DNA of 39,989 nucleotides from an uncultured Actinobacillus sp. (GCF_945915845.1 NZ_CAMEFX010000018.1:1-39989); one strand, 5' to 3'. Counted from the first letter of the stretch, positions 1 through 10,472 are shown. A program made the numbers and translations. The notes: generated by a model not told the origin, from the letters alone.

Positions 1-60
1 GCGTCCATAATTAAATTACGCTCCGTTTTTACAATGGACGCCAAGCGTGGCGTCCCTACA
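1..60. repeat. Right part of a TGTAGGG-type paired-hairpin element
   Basis: The first 60 bases match positions 251-310 at all but one base. They comprise the end of one hairpin, an AT-rich spacer and a complete hairpin with stem GGACGCCA/TGGCGTCC, ending in CCCTACA. The left part lies outside the window. Two near-identical copies 250 bp apart make this a direct repeat that could recombine. Confidence 0.85.
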
Positions 61-231
61 AAACATTAAAAAATAAAATGTGGCGGCATAAATAAAATTT
101 TATGGCATTAAACATCATTAAATAAAAAAGCTGAAAGTAAGCGGTCTAATTCAACCGATGGTTTACGTTTTTTGTTTTTACTTTTTTATTCTTTATTTGA
201 TACATCAATTTTATTTACCGTATCAATCATT

Positions 232-310
232 TGTAGGGACGCCATACTTGGCGTCTATAATTAAATTACGCTCCGTTTTTACAATGGACGCCAAGCGTGG
301 CGTCCCTACA
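232..310. repeat. TGTAGGG-type paired-hairpin element (GACGCC stem)
   Basis: This 79-bp element opens with TGTAGGGACGCC and closes with GGCGTCCCTACA. Each end is its own hairpin (GACGCC/GGCGTC), and the two ends are also inverted repeats of each other, separated by about 30 bp of AT-rich spacer. The remainder of the 1-379 gap is AT-rich and shows no gene; the short open frame across 158-346 runs through the repeat and is not credible as a gene. Confidence 0.85.
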
Positions 311-379
311 ATACCACGCTTTACTTTGGGTTTTTTAATGGTCTGAGGTAGGTGAAAGCCGTTCTTTAATGAGGGAAAT

Positions 380-1450
380 ATGAAGGATAAGATAATTTTT
401 AATCAATCTCATGCCGATGAAGTGCATGGGGATTTTCAAGGGAAAAGAGAATTTTCTGAGGATGTTCATATCACTCCGGATGACATTTTTTCTCAAGAAA
501 AAGAGACGGATGTATTGGACGGAGAATTATTAACAGAACAGTTTGAACAGGCGGTCAATCCGACATCTCGTTGGTGGAAACGCTTGGCTTGGGGCGCGGT
601 AATCTTATTTTTAGGCGGAACAGTGGCGCAGTCTATTCAATGGCTGCTTGATAGTTGGCGAGCCAATCAATGGATTTATTTTTCTTTTGCGATAGCGAGT
701 TGTATTTTCATCCTTCTGGGGCTTTCCGCTTTCATGAAAGAATTGTGGTATTTACGTCATCTACGCCGGCATCTGAGATTACAACAACAAAGTGCGGTTC
801 TATTGAAGGATAGTTCTTCGCCGGAGCAGAGTATTGTCACTTGCCAAGAAATTGCTCAGGCACTCAATTTAGAGCCTCAACATCCAGCCTTATTGCAATG
901 GCAACGCCAAATTCACAATGGTTATTCAGGACGGGAAATTGCCTATTTATTCAGTCAACATGTCATGACAGTGATGGATAAACAGGCAAAAAACTTGGTC
1001 ACGAAAGCGGCAATAGAAAGTGCGACTGTGGTGGCAGTGAGTCCGCTTGCGGTGGTTGATCTTTTTTTCGTGGCGTGGCGACATATTCGTTTGGTCAATC
1101 GTATCGCAAAACTTTATGGCATTGAATTAGGCTATTTCAGCCGTTTACGTTTAATGAAGTTAGTTCTCCTTAATATGGCATTTACCGGCGCAACGGAATT
1201 ATTACATGATGTCGGAATGGATTGGCTTTCACAAGACATTACTGCGAAATTATCCGCGCGCGTTGCTCAAGGGATGGGAGTAGGACTTTTGACGGCGCGT
1301 TTGGGGATCAAAGCGATGGAGTTTTGCCGTCCTTTGGCTTTTCAAGTTGATGAAAAACCACGTTTACGCCATATTCAAAAGGAATTATTAACTGTATTAA
1401 AAAATACGGTGGTAAACCCAATCAAAGTCAAAGAAAGTGAAAAACTGTAA
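380..1450 (+). CDS. ycjF: YcjF-family inner membrane protein (UPF0283/DUF697)
   Basis: The 356-residue product matches the YcjF/UPF0283 family in length and layout: an acidic, hydrophilic N-terminus, a pair of membrane segments near residues 70-120, and a C-terminal DUF697-like half rich in small residues (for example the stretch VSPLAVVDLFF). Function is not established. In enterobacteria ycjF lies between ycjX, which encodes a P-loop ATPase, and tyrR. Here tyrR follows 67 bp downstream on the same strand, but ycjX is not directly upstream; a repeat-filled gap of at least 379 bp is there instead. The start follows GAGGGAAAT at a suitable distance. An uptake sequence lies inside the gene near 790. 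Confidence 0.85.
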   Translation: MKDKIIFNQSHADEVHGDFQGKREFSEDVHITPDDIFSQEKETDVLDGELLTEQFEQAVNPTSRWWKRLAWGAVILFLGGTVAQSIQWLLDSWRANQWIYFSFAIASCIFILLGLSAFMKELWYLRHLRRHLRLQQQSAVLLKDSSSPEQSIVTCQEIAQALNLEPQHPALLQWQRQIHNGYSGREIAYLFSQHVMTVMDKQAKNLVTKAAIESATVVAVSPLAVVDLFFVAWRHIRLVNRIAKLYGIELGYFSRLRLMKLVLLNMAFTGATELLHDVGMDWLSQDITAKLSARVAQGMGVGLLTARLGIKAMEFCRPLAFQVDEKPRLRHIQKELLTVLKNTVVNPIKVKESEKL

Positions 1451-1517
1451 AGCTAAATTGACATTTTAAGGATTTAGGCATACATTTATCGGTAAGATTT
1501 CTTTACGGAATAAGAAA

Positions 1518-2483
1518 ATGACTGAAAACCTACCGCACTTTGCTTTTAATGATCTTGTGACGCATAGTCCTAAAATGCACGCTTTAGTCGAAACGGCAAA
1601 AAAATTTGCACAACTTGATGTTCCTTTGCTCATTCAAGGAGAAACAGGTACAGGCAAGGATTTGATTGCCAAGGCTTGTCATCAATGGAGCGCACGTTGT
1701 CAGGCGCGATTTATTGCCGTAAATTGCGCCGGATTGCCTAGTGAGGATGCAGAAAGTGAAATGTTTGGTCAAGCGAAAGGCGATAAAACCACGCAAGGTT
1801 TTTTTGAATACGCAGACGGTGGTACGGTTTTATTAGACGGTATAGCAGAACTTTCTTTGCCTTTGCAAGCAAAATTATTACGTTTTCTCACCGATGGCAC
1901 ATTCCGGCGTGTAGGGGAAGAACAGGAACATTATGCTAATGTGCGTGTGATTTGTACCTCGCAGGTTCCATTGGTGCAGTATGTGGAACAAGGAAAAGTC
2001 CGTAGTGATTTATTTCATCGTTTAAATGTGTTGACCTTGGATGTCCCACCTTTACGAGAACGAAAAGAAGATATGGCGGATTTGGTCTCCTTGTTTATCT
2101 CAAAAATTAGTGAAAATCTCCGTATTTCCCCACCGCACTTTAATACCGATTTTCTAGATTTCCTGAAAAATTATCCTTGGGAAGGGAACGTCCGTGAACT
2201 GTATAATGCCCTCTATCGAGCTTGTTCTTTAGCCGAAAATAATCAACTGTCGACTGTTCATTTAAATTTACAACTCAAACCATCACAGACAGAGTTTGGG
2301 ACAATAATCAATCTGGCTCAATTCGGTGAATTGACGCTGGATGAGATTATGGCAAATTATGAAAAGCAAGTGTTATCGCTCTTTTATGCAGAATATCCCA
2401 GTACACGTAAATTAGCGGCAAGATTAGGGGTTTCGCATACGGCAGTGGCAAATAAATTGAAGCAATACGGTATTGGAAAGTAG
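1518..2483 (+). CDS. tyrR: TyrR-family transcriptional regulator, short form
   Basis: TyrR controls aromatic amino acid biosynthesis and transport genes. This 321-residue protein begins directly with the AAA+ central domain and lacks the roughly 190-residue N-terminal ACT/PAS region of the enterobacterial protein, as known for Haemophilus TyrR. Walker A is GETGTGKD (residues 41-48). The C-terminal helix-turn-helix is clear (RKLAARLGVSHTAVANKL). The GAFTGA loop needed to contact sigma-54 is absent, as expected for TyrR, which works with sigma-70. The Walker B segment reads LLDGI where enterobacterial TyrR has LLDEI, so the usual catalytic Glu is Gly at 108. The gene follows ycjF and is convergent with hflX. 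Confidence 0.9.
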   Translation: MTENLPHFAFNDLVTHSPKMHALVETAKKFAQLDVPLLIQGETGTGKDLIAKACHQWSARCQARFIAVNCAGLPSEDAESEMFGQAKGDKTTQGFFEYADGGTVLLDGIAELSLPLQAKLLRFLTDGTFRRVGEEQEHYANVRVICTSQVPLVQYVEQGKVRSDLFHRLNVLTLDVPPLRERKEDMADLVSLFISKISENLRISPPHFNTDFLDFLKNYPWEGNVRELYNALYRACSLAENNQLSTVHLNLQLKPSQTEFGTIINLAQFGELTLDEIMANYEKQVLSLFYAEYPSTRKLAARLGVSHTAVANKLKQYGIGK

Positions 2484-2489
2484 AGAATC

Positions 2490-2580
2490 GGGGGCTGTGT
2501 AGTATTTACTGCACAAGACTTACGTTTCGACAGGCTCAACGATCGTCTTGTGCAATTACTACATAATCACATAATATCGT
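2490..2580. repeat. Imperfect inverted repeat between tyrR and hflX
   Basis: The gap between the convergent genes holds arms TGTAGTATTTACTGCACAAG and CTTGTGCAATTACTACAT, about 22 bp each with one small gap, around a loop of about 30 bp. It could act as a bidirectional hairpin for both transcripts, but there is no clear T-tract. It could also be a small inverted-repeat element; the outer GGGGCTGTG resembles insertion-sequence or MITE termini. Confidence 0.6.
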
Positions 2581-2590
2581 TGTTTTGCAG

Positions 2591-3963
2591 TTAGAAAACA
2601 TCCCTATTTTTCACCGCACTTGGTGTGTATTGCTCTAACAATGGGAATCGTTTAACCAACTTTAACCATTCTACCTTATCAATTTCAATCTTTAATTCAA
2701 ATTCGCCCGATTCGCTAATTTGTTCGCTGCGGATGCAATTAAGCCGGTAAAGTGCATGGCGAATTTGTCCTAGATGAGGCGCAAGAGTGAGGGCGAGTTT
2801 GAGAATTTCATCACTTAAGCGTAGGCGAATTGCCTCTAATAACAGATCAATCCCACCTCCGGTTTGGGCGGAAAGATAAACAGCAATGGGTTGATTTTCA
2901 TCATTCCATTCAATATGTGGCTGCACATTTTCTAACGCATCAATTTTGTTATAAACCAATAATACCGGCACATTCTGCGCATCGATTTCTTCTAACACCG
3001 CATTAACGGCTGCAATATTTTCGAGTTTTCGTGTATCCGCATTATCAATGACATGAAGCAACAAACTGGCTTCGGTGGTTTCTTGTAACGTAGATTTGAA
3101 GGCAGAGACTAAATCATGGGGCAAATCGCGAATAAAGCCTACCGTATCCGCTAAAATAGTCGTGCCAACATCTTGAATTTGCAGACGGCGCAAGGTGGGA
3201 TCGAGGGTAGCAAACAGTTGATCCGCTGCATAGACAGAGGATTGAGTTAAACCGTTAAAAAGAGTAGATTTTCCCGCATTGGTATAGCCGACTAAGGAAA
3301 TCGTTGGAATATCTGCTTTTTGGCGAGTTTGACGATTTTGATTACGTTGTTTCGCAACTTTTTCCAAACGATTTTGTAGTTGAGCGATACGTACCTTGAT
3401 TAAACGGCGATCGGTTTCCAGTTGCGTTTCTCCGGGCCCGCGCAAACCTACCGCACCTTTTTGTTGATCCAATCCTGTTTTGCGGCGAACTAAGCGTGTG
3501 GCAAGGTGTTTTAATTGGGCCAATTCAACTTGCAGTTTCCCTTCGTGAGAGCGCGCACGTTGAGCAAAAATATCTAAAATTAATCCCGTCCGATCCACTA
3601 CACGGCATTGGCATAAGCTTTCTAAATTACGGGATTGAGCCGGAGTGAGTTGATGATTAACTAAAATCACATTCGCATCATGTAATTTTACTGCCTCTGC
3701 AATTTCTTCTGCTTTTCCTTGGCCGACAAAATATTTGGCTTGCGGCGTTGAGCGAGAGGTAGTGAGGACTTGTGCAATATCAACCTGTGCTGATTGGGCA
3801 AGCAACTGAAATTCTACTAAATCATCGACATTTTTTTGTTGAGAAAAGAAAACATGAACAACAATCGCTTTGTCATTCTGCTTATCTTTTAATAAAGAAA
3901 GTGCGGTTAAACTCTCAGGAATTTCTACCGCACTTTGCATTGATATTTTGTCGTTACTGAGCA

Positions 3964-3964
<1 letters not shown>
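2591..3964 (-). CDS. hflX: Ribosome-associated GTPase HflX
   Basis: HflX is a translation-factor-class GTPase that binds the 50S subunit and splits stalled or heat-damaged ribosomes. The 457-residue product has the N-terminal HflX domain, a glycine-rich linker ([15 protein letters not shown]), and a G domain with [12 protein letters not shown] (G1), DTVGF (G3) and NKID (G4). Its ATG overlaps the hfq stop by one base (TAATG), so translation is probably coupled, and the order hfq-hflX matches enterobacteria. Three uptake sequences fall in this gene, near its start and its end. It ends the superoperon. Confidence 0.97.
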
Positions 3965-4278
<314 letters not shown>

Positions 4279-4335
4279 TTATTGTAATTATTGAGAAGCT
4301 GTTTATCTCTAACAGCGATTTCAATATATCAATTT

Positions 4336-5289
4336 TTAACGCGGTTGCATAGCCAAATCAAGGGCTTGTATGATCTTTTTCAAATTTTGCTCATTTTTTA
4401 AACTATCTAGCCAAGTAATAGGTGTTTTCCAACCTCGTAACCAAGTAATTTGCCGCTTCGCTAATTGTCGTGTAGCACAAATTCCACGATAAACCGCTTC
4501 ATCTAAATCATATTGCCCTTGCAAATGTTCCCACATTTGGCGATAACCCACACAGCGAATTGACGGTAAATCTAAATGTAAATCCGGGCGAGCAAACAGT
4601 TTTTCCACTTCTACCTTAAACCCTTGTTCCATCATTTTTTGGAAACGAAGTTCAATTCGCTCATGTAAAATGGCACGATCTTCAGGCGCAATGGCAAATT
4701 GCAACACATTGTAAGGCAAGGTCTCACCTTTTTGTTCTGTTAATTCAGTGAGAGATTTTCCCGTTAAATAAAATACTTCCAAGGCGCGATTAATTCGCTG
4801 ACTATCATTGGGATTAATGCGTGCCGCTGAAACAGGATCGATTTTTTCTAATTCTTGATGTAATTCTGCCCAACCGATTTGTGCCGCTTTTGTTTCAATT
4901 TCTGACCGCACTTTTTCATCCGCATTAGGTAACGGCGACAGCCCATCAATTAAGGCTTTGTAATAAAGCATAGTACCACCGACCAACAGCGGAATTTTAC
5001 CTTGTGCACTAATTTCTGCCATTTCGCGTAAAGCATCTTCACGGAAATTCATGGCAGAATAACTTTCGGCAGGATCTAAAATATCAATTAAGCGATGAGG
5101 CGCAAGGGCGAGTTCTTCTTTACTCGGTTTTGCTGTGCCAATATCCATTCCTTTATAAATCAACGCACTATCAACACTAATAATTTCTACTGGCAAATTT
5201 TGATAGAGTTGAATGGCAAGATCGGTTTTGCCCGAAGCTGTTGGCCCCATGAGAAAGATAGCATTGGGTTTTGGGTTATTGCTGGTCAT
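4336..5289 (-). CDS. miaA: tRNA dimethylallyltransferase MiaA
   Basis: MiaA transfers a dimethylallyl group to A37 of tRNAs reading UNN codons, the first step to ms2i6A. The 317-residue product has the P-loop GPTASGKT, the [16 protein letters not shown] segment for substrate binding, and the C-terminal family motif [10 protein letters not shown]. Its ATG begins immediately after the mutL stop (TAAATG), so the two are likely translationally coupled. An uptake sequence lies inside near 4907. Confidence 0.98.
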   Translation of the reverse strand: MTSNNPKPNAIFLMGPTASGKTDLAIQLYQNLPVEIISVDSALIYKGMDIGTAKPSKEELALAPHRLIDILDPAESYSAMNFREDALREMAEISAQGKIPLLVGGTMLYYKALIDGLSPLPNADEKVRSEIETKAAQIGWAELHQELEKIDPVSAARINPNDSQRINRALEVFYLTGKSLTELTEQKGETLPYNVLQFAIAPEDRAILHERIELRFQKMMEQGFKVEVEKLFARPDLHLDLPSIRCVGYRQMWEHLQGQYDLDEAVYRGICATRQLAKRQITWLRGWKTPITWLDSLKNEQNLKKIIQALDLAMQPR

Positions 5290-7167
5290 TTATTTCTCGC
5301 TTAAATAGGTATCAAAATTCACAGGAATTAATAAGGATGTCAATGATAATTGCTGTTGTTGGCTAAGTAACCTTTCTACTTCTTGCAATAAATTCACCGC
5401 ACCGGCAAGTACCTTGATGTCAGCAAGATCAACATGTTGGCAAAGTGCGGTGAGAAATGCACTGTTTTCACTGATATCTTGATGAAGTAACGACATCACG
5501 ATTTTTTGTAGATTTTGTTGACGTAAACATTGTGGCACGCTGTTTAGGGTTATGCGCTGTTGCCCTAAATTTTCAATAAATTCAAAACCCAACCAGGCAA
5601 AAAAATCTTTTTGTTGTTGCCACTTTTGTTGCAAAACCGTATCCAATCGAAACACAATAGGGATTAATAGCGGCTGTTTAGGGCTTTGCGGATTTAAGGC
5701 TAATTCTAACCGCACTTGTTGTAATTGCGCCAAAGGTAACAAATAAAATTGATTATCTTGTTGTAATAACAGGGCTTTTTCATTCACTAATGCCAATGCA
5801 CGTAACATGGATTTTGCCGATAATTCTTCTGCGACAGGCATTACCACCGGTTCCGTTTGGTGATGCGACTGTAACAATTCGCCGTAAAGTCGTTGTTCCG
5901 TTTTGCTTGGCGTTTCTCGTGATAATATCGCGTGGGCATTGGATTGAAAGCGCGGTTGAAAATCAGGTTGTTTTGGCCAATATTGCTCTCGATCTGCGTA
6001 ACTTGTCTTTGTTCTTTCAGAAGAATGAGACGGTTCAGAATAGGCGCGTTCAAACATATTTCGACCTGCTGCAACACGATTTGGCTTGATCGTTGGGGCA
6101 TAGTGGTATGTGGCCGGTGATTCTTGAATTTCGTCTGTCGCCGTTTCTGTATTTGAAAAATCGAGTTGTTCTGCGCTCAATAAGGCATTGCTAATACCTT
6201 GAAAAATAAAATCGTGGATTAAACGCGATTGCTGAAAACGGACTTCGTGTTTGGTCGGGTGAACATTGACATCCACATCATTGGGGTTTAAGTCCAAAAA
6301 CAGCACAAAAGCAGGGTATTGTTCCGTGCTTAAATGTTCTGCATAAGCCTGACGAATGGCGTGGTTAATCACCTTATCTTTTACCATTCGACCGTTAATA
6401 TAGCAATAAGCCAAGTCATTTTGCGAACGAGTGAAATCGGCTGTGGCAACCCAACCTGATAAATGTAAGTCATCATGTTTCCAATCAATCTGTAGGGCGT
6501 GTTGAACAAAATCTTCGCCACAAATGGCGGCCACACGTTTTAATTTTTGCTGCTCATTGACCGCACTTTTATATTGACGCACCGTTTTACCATTGTGTGT
6601 TAAGGTAAACGCAATATTTGGCTTGGCCAAAGCAATACGTCGAATAACTTCGTCAATATGGGCAAATTCTGTTTTATCGGTGCGTAGAAATTTACGGCGA
6701 GCAGGGGTGTTAAAAAATAAGTTCGCGACTTCTACGGTGGTTCCAACAGGATGAGAAGCCGGCTGAATGGTGCTTTCTTGATCGCGACCTTGTACATAAA
6801 CCTGCCAGGCTTCACTTTGTTCAGCGGTACGTGAAGTTAAGGTTAAACGTGAGACAGAACTAATACTGGCTAAGGCCTCGCCTCGAAAACCAAAACTTAA
6901 AATCGCTTCTAAATCATCCATGCAAGAAATTTTGCTGGTGGCGTGGCGAGCAAGGGAAAGGGGCAATTCTTCTTTCGGAATGCCACTACCGTTATCGCGA
7001 ATACGGATCAGGCTCGCACCACCATTTTCAATATCCACGCGAATAATATTGGCACCCGCATCGAGGCTGTTTTCAACCAATTCTTTTACCACGGAGGCAG
7101 GGCGTTCCACTACTTCGCCGGCAGCGATTTGGTTTGCAAGTTGCGGTGGTAAAATTTGAATCGGCAT
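5290..7167 (-). CDS. mutL: DNA mismatch repair protein MutL
   Basis: MutL is the ATP-dependent matchmaker that links MutS mismatch recognition to MutH nicking and UvrD. The 625-residue protein has the GHKL ATPase motifs: [14 protein letters not shown], the ATP-lid segment with FGFRGEAL, and the [13 protein letters not shown] motif. A disordered linker of about 100 residues follows, then a dimerisation domain. I see no DQHAxxER endonuclease motif, consistent with organisms that use MutH. At least three uptake sequences occur in the gene (about 5446, 5708, 6559), in line with the known enrichment of these words in genome-maintenance genes. Confidence 0.98.
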   Translation of the reverse strand: MPIQILPPQLANQIAAGEVVERPASVVKELVENSLDAGANIIRVDIENGGASLIRIRDNGSGIPKEELPLSLARHATSKISCMDDLEAILSFGFRGEALASISSVSRLTLTSRTAEQSEAWQVYVQGRDQESTIQPASHPVGTTVEVANLFFNTPARRKFLRTDKTEFAHIDEVIRRIALAKPNIAFTLTHNGKTVRQYKSAVNEQQKLKRVAAICGEDFVQHALQIDWKHDDLHLSGWVATADFTRSQNDLAYCYINGRMVKDKVINHAIRQAYAEHLSTEQYPAFVLFLDLNPNDVDVNVHPTKHEVRFQQSRLIHDFIFQGISNALLSAEQLDFSNTETATDEIQESPATYHYAPTIKPNRVAAGRNMFERAYSEPSHSSERTKTSYADREQYWPKQPDFQPRFQSNAHAILSRETPSKTEQRLYGELLQSHHQTEPVVMPVAEELSAKSMLRALALVNEKALLLQQDNQFYLLPLAQLQQVRLELALNPQSPKQPLLIPIVFRLDTVLQQKWQQQKDFFAWLGFEFIENLGQQRITLNSVPQCLRQQNLQKIVMSLLHQDISENSAFLTALCQHVDLADIKVLAGAVNLLQEVERLLSQQQQLSLTSLLIPVNFDTYLSEK

Positions 7168-7172
7168 GGGTT

Positions 7173-9035
7173 TTATTCCTTAAGCTGGATTTTTTGTCCT
7201 ACAATCACTTTTCCGTTTTTTAATTTTGGGTTTAATTTCAAGATTTTATCAGGCGAAACATTATACAAACGCGCTATAGCATAGAGTGTTTGACCTTTTT
7301 CTACCACATGGTATTTCGGTATCACATTGGGCTTGCTTGTTTTTTCGTCTTTCTTAGTATTTTGCGTTTTGGCTGTCTCTTTATCTTTTTTGTCTTTTGT
7401 TTTCTCTAGTTTGATATTTTTTTCCGATTGCACATTTTGTGTTTTCTCGGCATTTTTGGAGATTGCTCTGGCTTCAGCTGCTTTTCCGCTTTTTTCCACC
7501 TTTTTATCCGTTTTTTCCTCAACTTTCGTTTTAGCCGGTATTTTGAGTTTATCGCCAATACTCAATTTTTTGTTTTTCAGCGCGTTTAATACCAAAATAT
7601 CATTTTCGGCAACACCGTATTTTTTCGCAATTTTATCCAAACGATCGCCTGATTTCACCGTATGAATAATACCGCTTTCTTTTATTTTAGGTGAGAGTGT
7701 GGTTTCCTCTTTTTTATCTTTCGACGGCGTATTGGTTTTATCCTCAGATTTCACCGCACTTTTTCCATTATCAGGAATACGCAAGCTTTGTCCGATCAAG
7801 AGTTCTTTGCGTTTGAGTTGATTAAGCGCAATAATTTCATCAGATTTTACACCATATTTTTTTGCGATAGTCTCTAAGCGTTCGCCTGATTTCACGCTGT
7901 GTTTGATGCCGCTATCCTTAAGGACGGTTTTTGTGGCTTTATCTTCAGATTTCACCGCATTTTTCCCATTATCAGGAATACGTAAACTTTGCCCAATAAA
8001 TAGATTTTTGCGTTTTAGCTGATTTAATTCCACAATATCATCTATGTTAACATTGTATTTTTTGGCGATACTGTCTAAACGCTCGCCTGATTTCACACTA
8101 TGTTTGAGGCCACTGTCCTTAATTTTAGTGGTGTTTTTATGGTTTTCTTGGGGAGTGTCTTTCTCTTTATCTGTTTTTTTCGGTTCTGCTTTAGCCGATT
8201 TTTCTTTATTTTCAGGTTTTTCTTTGTTTTCTGATTTATCTTCTTTCAGTTCCGGTGCTTTGACACTTGTGTTCACATCTAATCCCCCATGACGTTTGCG
8301 ATAGTCCACAATGCCTTGATAAATAATATAAGCAATACGGCGGCGATATGATGGGGTACTCAATTTTGCTTCTTCTTCCGTATTAGACAGGAAACCTGTT
8401 TCGACTAACACGGAAGGGATATCCGGTGAACGTAATACGCCTAGACTCGCGTGTTGTGGGGTGTTACGGCTTAATGTGGTAATTTTGGCAAAATTACGTA
8501 AAATCGCGTTGCCTAATTCATAACCCACTCGTTGGCTATGTCCGAACTGTAAATCCAATACCGTTTGATTGAGATATTTTTCATTGCTATGTTCAGCAAG
8601 AACATTACCGGCACCACCTAATAATTCGGATTGCTTTTCGTGATCTTCGAGCCATTGCCCCATTTCATCATTCGCTCGGCGATTTGACAAGACCCAAACA
8701 GAAGCACCGCGTAATGCGGAATTTTCAGATGAATCAGCGTGAATAGAAATGAGATAATTTGCCTTTTTATGACGTGCAATTTCTGAACGTTCGGGAACAG
8801 AAATGTAGTAATCGCCTGTACGCGTTAACACCGCGCGAAAATTCGGATCCTTATCTAAAAATCCTTTGAGTTCACGTGCGATAGATAGCGTGACATTTTT
8901 TTCATAGATACGCATATTGCGACTAATTGCGCCCGGGTCTTTGCCTCCATGGCCGGGATCAATGGCAATAGTCCAGGGTTGCGCTTGTACGCTAAAGGTA
9001 AAAAGTGCGGTAAAAAAAAGAACGATTTTTTTCAT
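7173..9035 (-). CDS. amiB: N-acetylmuramoyl-L-alanine amidase AmiB with four LysM domains
   Basis: This secreted zinc amidase cleaves septal peptidoglycan during daughter-cell separation. I take the start at the ATG at 9035 ([18 protein letters not shown], a clear signal peptide) rather than the TTG eight codons upstream, giving 620 residues. The catalytic domain has [17 protein letters not shown] and LVETGFLSN, plus the helical insert typical of activator-regulated AmiA/B/C enzymes. After a Lys/Glu-rich linker come four LysM modules at about residues 311-353, 377-419, 457-498 and 575-619. LysM 1 and 2 belong to a 66-residue tandem repeat with matching linkers (IPDNGKxAVKSEDK). The enterobacterial protein is far shorter. 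mutL follows after 5 bp. Confidence 0.95.
   Translation of the reverse strand: MKKIVLFFTALFTFSVQAQPWTIAIDPGHGGKDPGAISRNMRIYEKNVTLSIARELKGFLDKDPNFRAVLTRTGDYYISVPERSEIARHKKANYLISIHADSSENSALRGASVWVLSNRRANDEMGQWLEDHEKQSELLGGAGNVLAEHSNEKYLNQTVLDLQFGHSQRVGYELGNAILRNFAKITTLSRNTPQHASLGVLRSPDIPSVLVETGFLSNTEEEAKLSTPSYRRRIAYIIYQGIVDYRKRHGGLDVNTSVKAPELKEDKSENKEKPENKEKSAKAEPKKTDKEKDTPQENHKNTTKIKDSGLKHSVKSGERLDSIAKKYNVNIDDIVELNQLKRKNLFIGQSLRIPDNGKNAVKSEDKATKTVLKDSGIKHSVKSGERLETIAKKYGVKSDEIIALNQLKRKELLIGQSLRIPDNGKSAVKSEDKTNTPSKDKKEETTLSPKIKESGIIHTVKSGDRLDKIAKKYGVAENDILVLNALKNKKLSIGDKLKIPAKTKVEEKTDKKVEKSGKAAEARAISKNAEKTQNVQSEKNIKLEKTKDKKDKETAKTQNTKKDEKTSKPNVIPKYHVVEKGQTLYAIARLYNVSPDKILKLNPKLKNGKVIVGQKIQLKE
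7735..8118 (-). repeat. Tandem in-frame repeat encoding LysM modules of AmiB
   Basis: Two neighbouring coding units of about 200 bp encode near-identical LysM-plus-linker segments (SG[IL][10 protein letters not shown] ... [12 protein letters not shown]). One linker carries a perfect uptake sequence (caccgcactt, near 7757). The equivalent place in the other unit (near 7958) reads caccgcattt, one base off. Confidence 0.8.
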
Positions 9036-9091
9036 TATTATCCAGTTATATCTCAGCAAAATCCTAAAGCTAAGTTTTAGGCGGAATGAGG

Positions 9092-9571
9092 TTATTCCAA
9101 ATGTTTAAGAATTTGTTCACCTTGTGTTGTTTTTGCCACGATTTCAATTTCGCGTGCATTATCCACATAGGAGATATTCACAATTAAGTCCGGTTCAGCA
9201 AGTAATCCTGCCCCTTTTTCTGCCCATTCAATCAGGCAAATACTGTTGGCAGAAAAATAATCACGAATACCCATAAATTCTAATTCTTCGGGATCACTTA
9301 AACGATATAAATCAAAGTGGTAAATATGTTTAGTCTGTAAATGATATTCTTCTACTAAGGTATAAGTTGGGCTTTTTACATTGCCTTGATGACCTAATCC
9401 TTGAATTATGCCACGGCTTAAAGTCGTTTTGCCTGCACCAAGATCGCCATTTAAGTAAAGAGTAATGCCTGTTTGGCTCGAAATCTGACAAATGGCGGCA
9501 ATGAGTTTATGACCAAATGATATCATGGCAGATTCATCAGGTAAAAATTGATGAAATGTATTCAATGACAT
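9092..9571 (-). CDS. tsaE: tRNA t6A biosynthesis ATPase TsaE (YjeE)
   Basis: TsaE acts with TsaB, TsaC and TsaD to make threonylcarbamoyl-adenosine at A37 of ANN-decoding tRNAs. The 159-residue product has Walker A GDLGAGKTT, the family segment VKSPTYTLVEEY, and HFDLYRL with the downstream IEWAEKG motif. It is the first gene of the tsaE-amiB-mutL-miaA-hfq-hflX run, with 56 bp to the amiB ATG. An uptake sequence (near 9619) lies just upstream. Confidence 0.97.
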   Translation of the reverse strand: MSLNTFHQFLPDESAMISFGHKLIAAICQISSQTGITLYLNGDLGAGKTTLSRGIIQGLGHQGNVKSPTYTLVEEYHLQTKHIYHFDLYRLSDPEELEFMGIRDYFSANSICLIEWAEKGAGLLAEPDLIVNISYVDNAREIEIVAKTTQGEQILKHLE

Positions 9572-9684
9572 AGTGATATTTTAACAATGTTGAATTTATT
9601 TAAAATAGGCAAAATTGTACCGCACTTTTGTGATTTACCATAGCGACAAACAGACTTTAATCATTATTTATTGGCGGCAAGAAA

Positions 9685-9712
9685 TAAAAAAGGACGCTAT
9701 AAAAAGCGTCCT
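9685..9712 (-). terminator. Intrinsic terminator of tRNA-Gly
   Basis: On the minus strand an 8-bp stem AGGACGCT/AGCGTCCT with a short AT loop is followed by a run of T. It sits about 10 bp past the tRNA 3' end. Confidence 0.85.
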
Positions 9713-9721
9713 AAAAGAATT

Positions 9722-9797
<76 letters not shown>

Positions 9798-9826
9798 GTA
9801 GTGACATATTGTCGAAAACAGGGCGT

Positions 9827-9854
9827 ATTATACGGATGTTTTTCTACTGCGCAA
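9827..9854 (-). promoter_or_regulatory. Promoter of tRNA-Gly
   Basis: On the minus strand TTGCGC (-35) is followed after 16 bp by TATAAT (-10), then a GC-rich ACGCCC stretch typical of stringently controlled stable-RNA promoters. The tRNA begins about 30 bp downstream. Confidence 0.8.
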
Positions 9855-9923
9855 GCTAAATTTTTTAAATTTAGTTTGTTTGCATGAAAAATACGCAATT
9901 TTAGGGGCTGTTAATAAAAGATC

Positions 9924-10472
9924 TTAATCTAATTTGATAAAATGCTCACGATAATAGGCTAATTCTTTGATACTTTCACGAATATCATCCAATGCTAAAT
10001 GGCTATTCGCTTTTGTAAATCCGTCTAAAATTTCGGGTTTCCAACGGCGTGCTAGTTCTTTTAACGTGCTTACATCTAAATGACGATAGTGAAAATAATC
10101 TGCTAAATCAGGCATATATTTGTAAAGAAAACGTTTATCTTGCGCAATACTGTTACCACAAATCGGCGAAGCTCCTTTTGGAACCCATTTTTTTAGAAAA
10201 TCAAGGGTTTGAAGTTCTGCGGCTCGCTCGGTTAATTTACTTGCTTTCACACGCTCCACGAGGCCATTTTCTGTATGTGTTTTCACGCACCATTCACTCA
10301 TTTGGCTTAATAATTCATCGGATTGATGAACCGCAAGTACAGGGCCTTCCGCTAAAATATTGAGATTTTTATCGGTAACAATCGTAGCAATTTCAATAAT
10401 TCGCTCTTTTTCGGGATCTAACCCCGTCATTTCCAAATCAATCCAAATGAGATTTTCTTTATCTTGTGCCAT
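9924..10472 (-). CDS. orn: Oligoribonuclease Orn
   Basis: Orn is a DEDDh 3'-5' exonuclease that degrades very short RNAs, including pGpG from cyclic-di-GMP breakdown. The 182-residue protein matches E. coli Orn along its length: [13 protein letters not shown] with D12 and E14, [28 protein letters not shown] in the form [10 protein letters not shown], and [19 protein letters not shown] at the end. It is divergent from rsgA with 60 bp between starts, the same neighbour as in enterobacteria. An uptake sequence lies between them. Confidence 0.98.
   Translation of the reverse strand: MAQDKENLIWIDLEMTGLDPEKERIIEIATIVTDKNLNILAEGPVLAVHQSDELLSQMSEWCVKTHTENGLVERVKASKLTERAAELQTLDFLKKWVPKGASPICGNSIAQDKRFLYKYMPDLADYFHYRHLDVSTLKELARRWKPEILDGFTKANSHLALDDIRESIKELAYYREHFIKLD

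Noticed and set aside
158-346. 62-codon open frame at the window start
   Set aside because: It is mostly AT-rich hydrophobic codons followed by the paired-hairpin repeat; no ribosome site.
1518-2483. Sigma-54-dependent activator instead of TyrR
   Set aside because: The GAFTGA loop is missing and the C-terminal sequence matches TyrR.
7327-8292. Open frames opposite the AmiB LysM tail (rich in Phe, Leu and Ser)
   Set aside because: They are antisense shadows of Lys/Glu-rich repeats; composition mirrors the coding strand.
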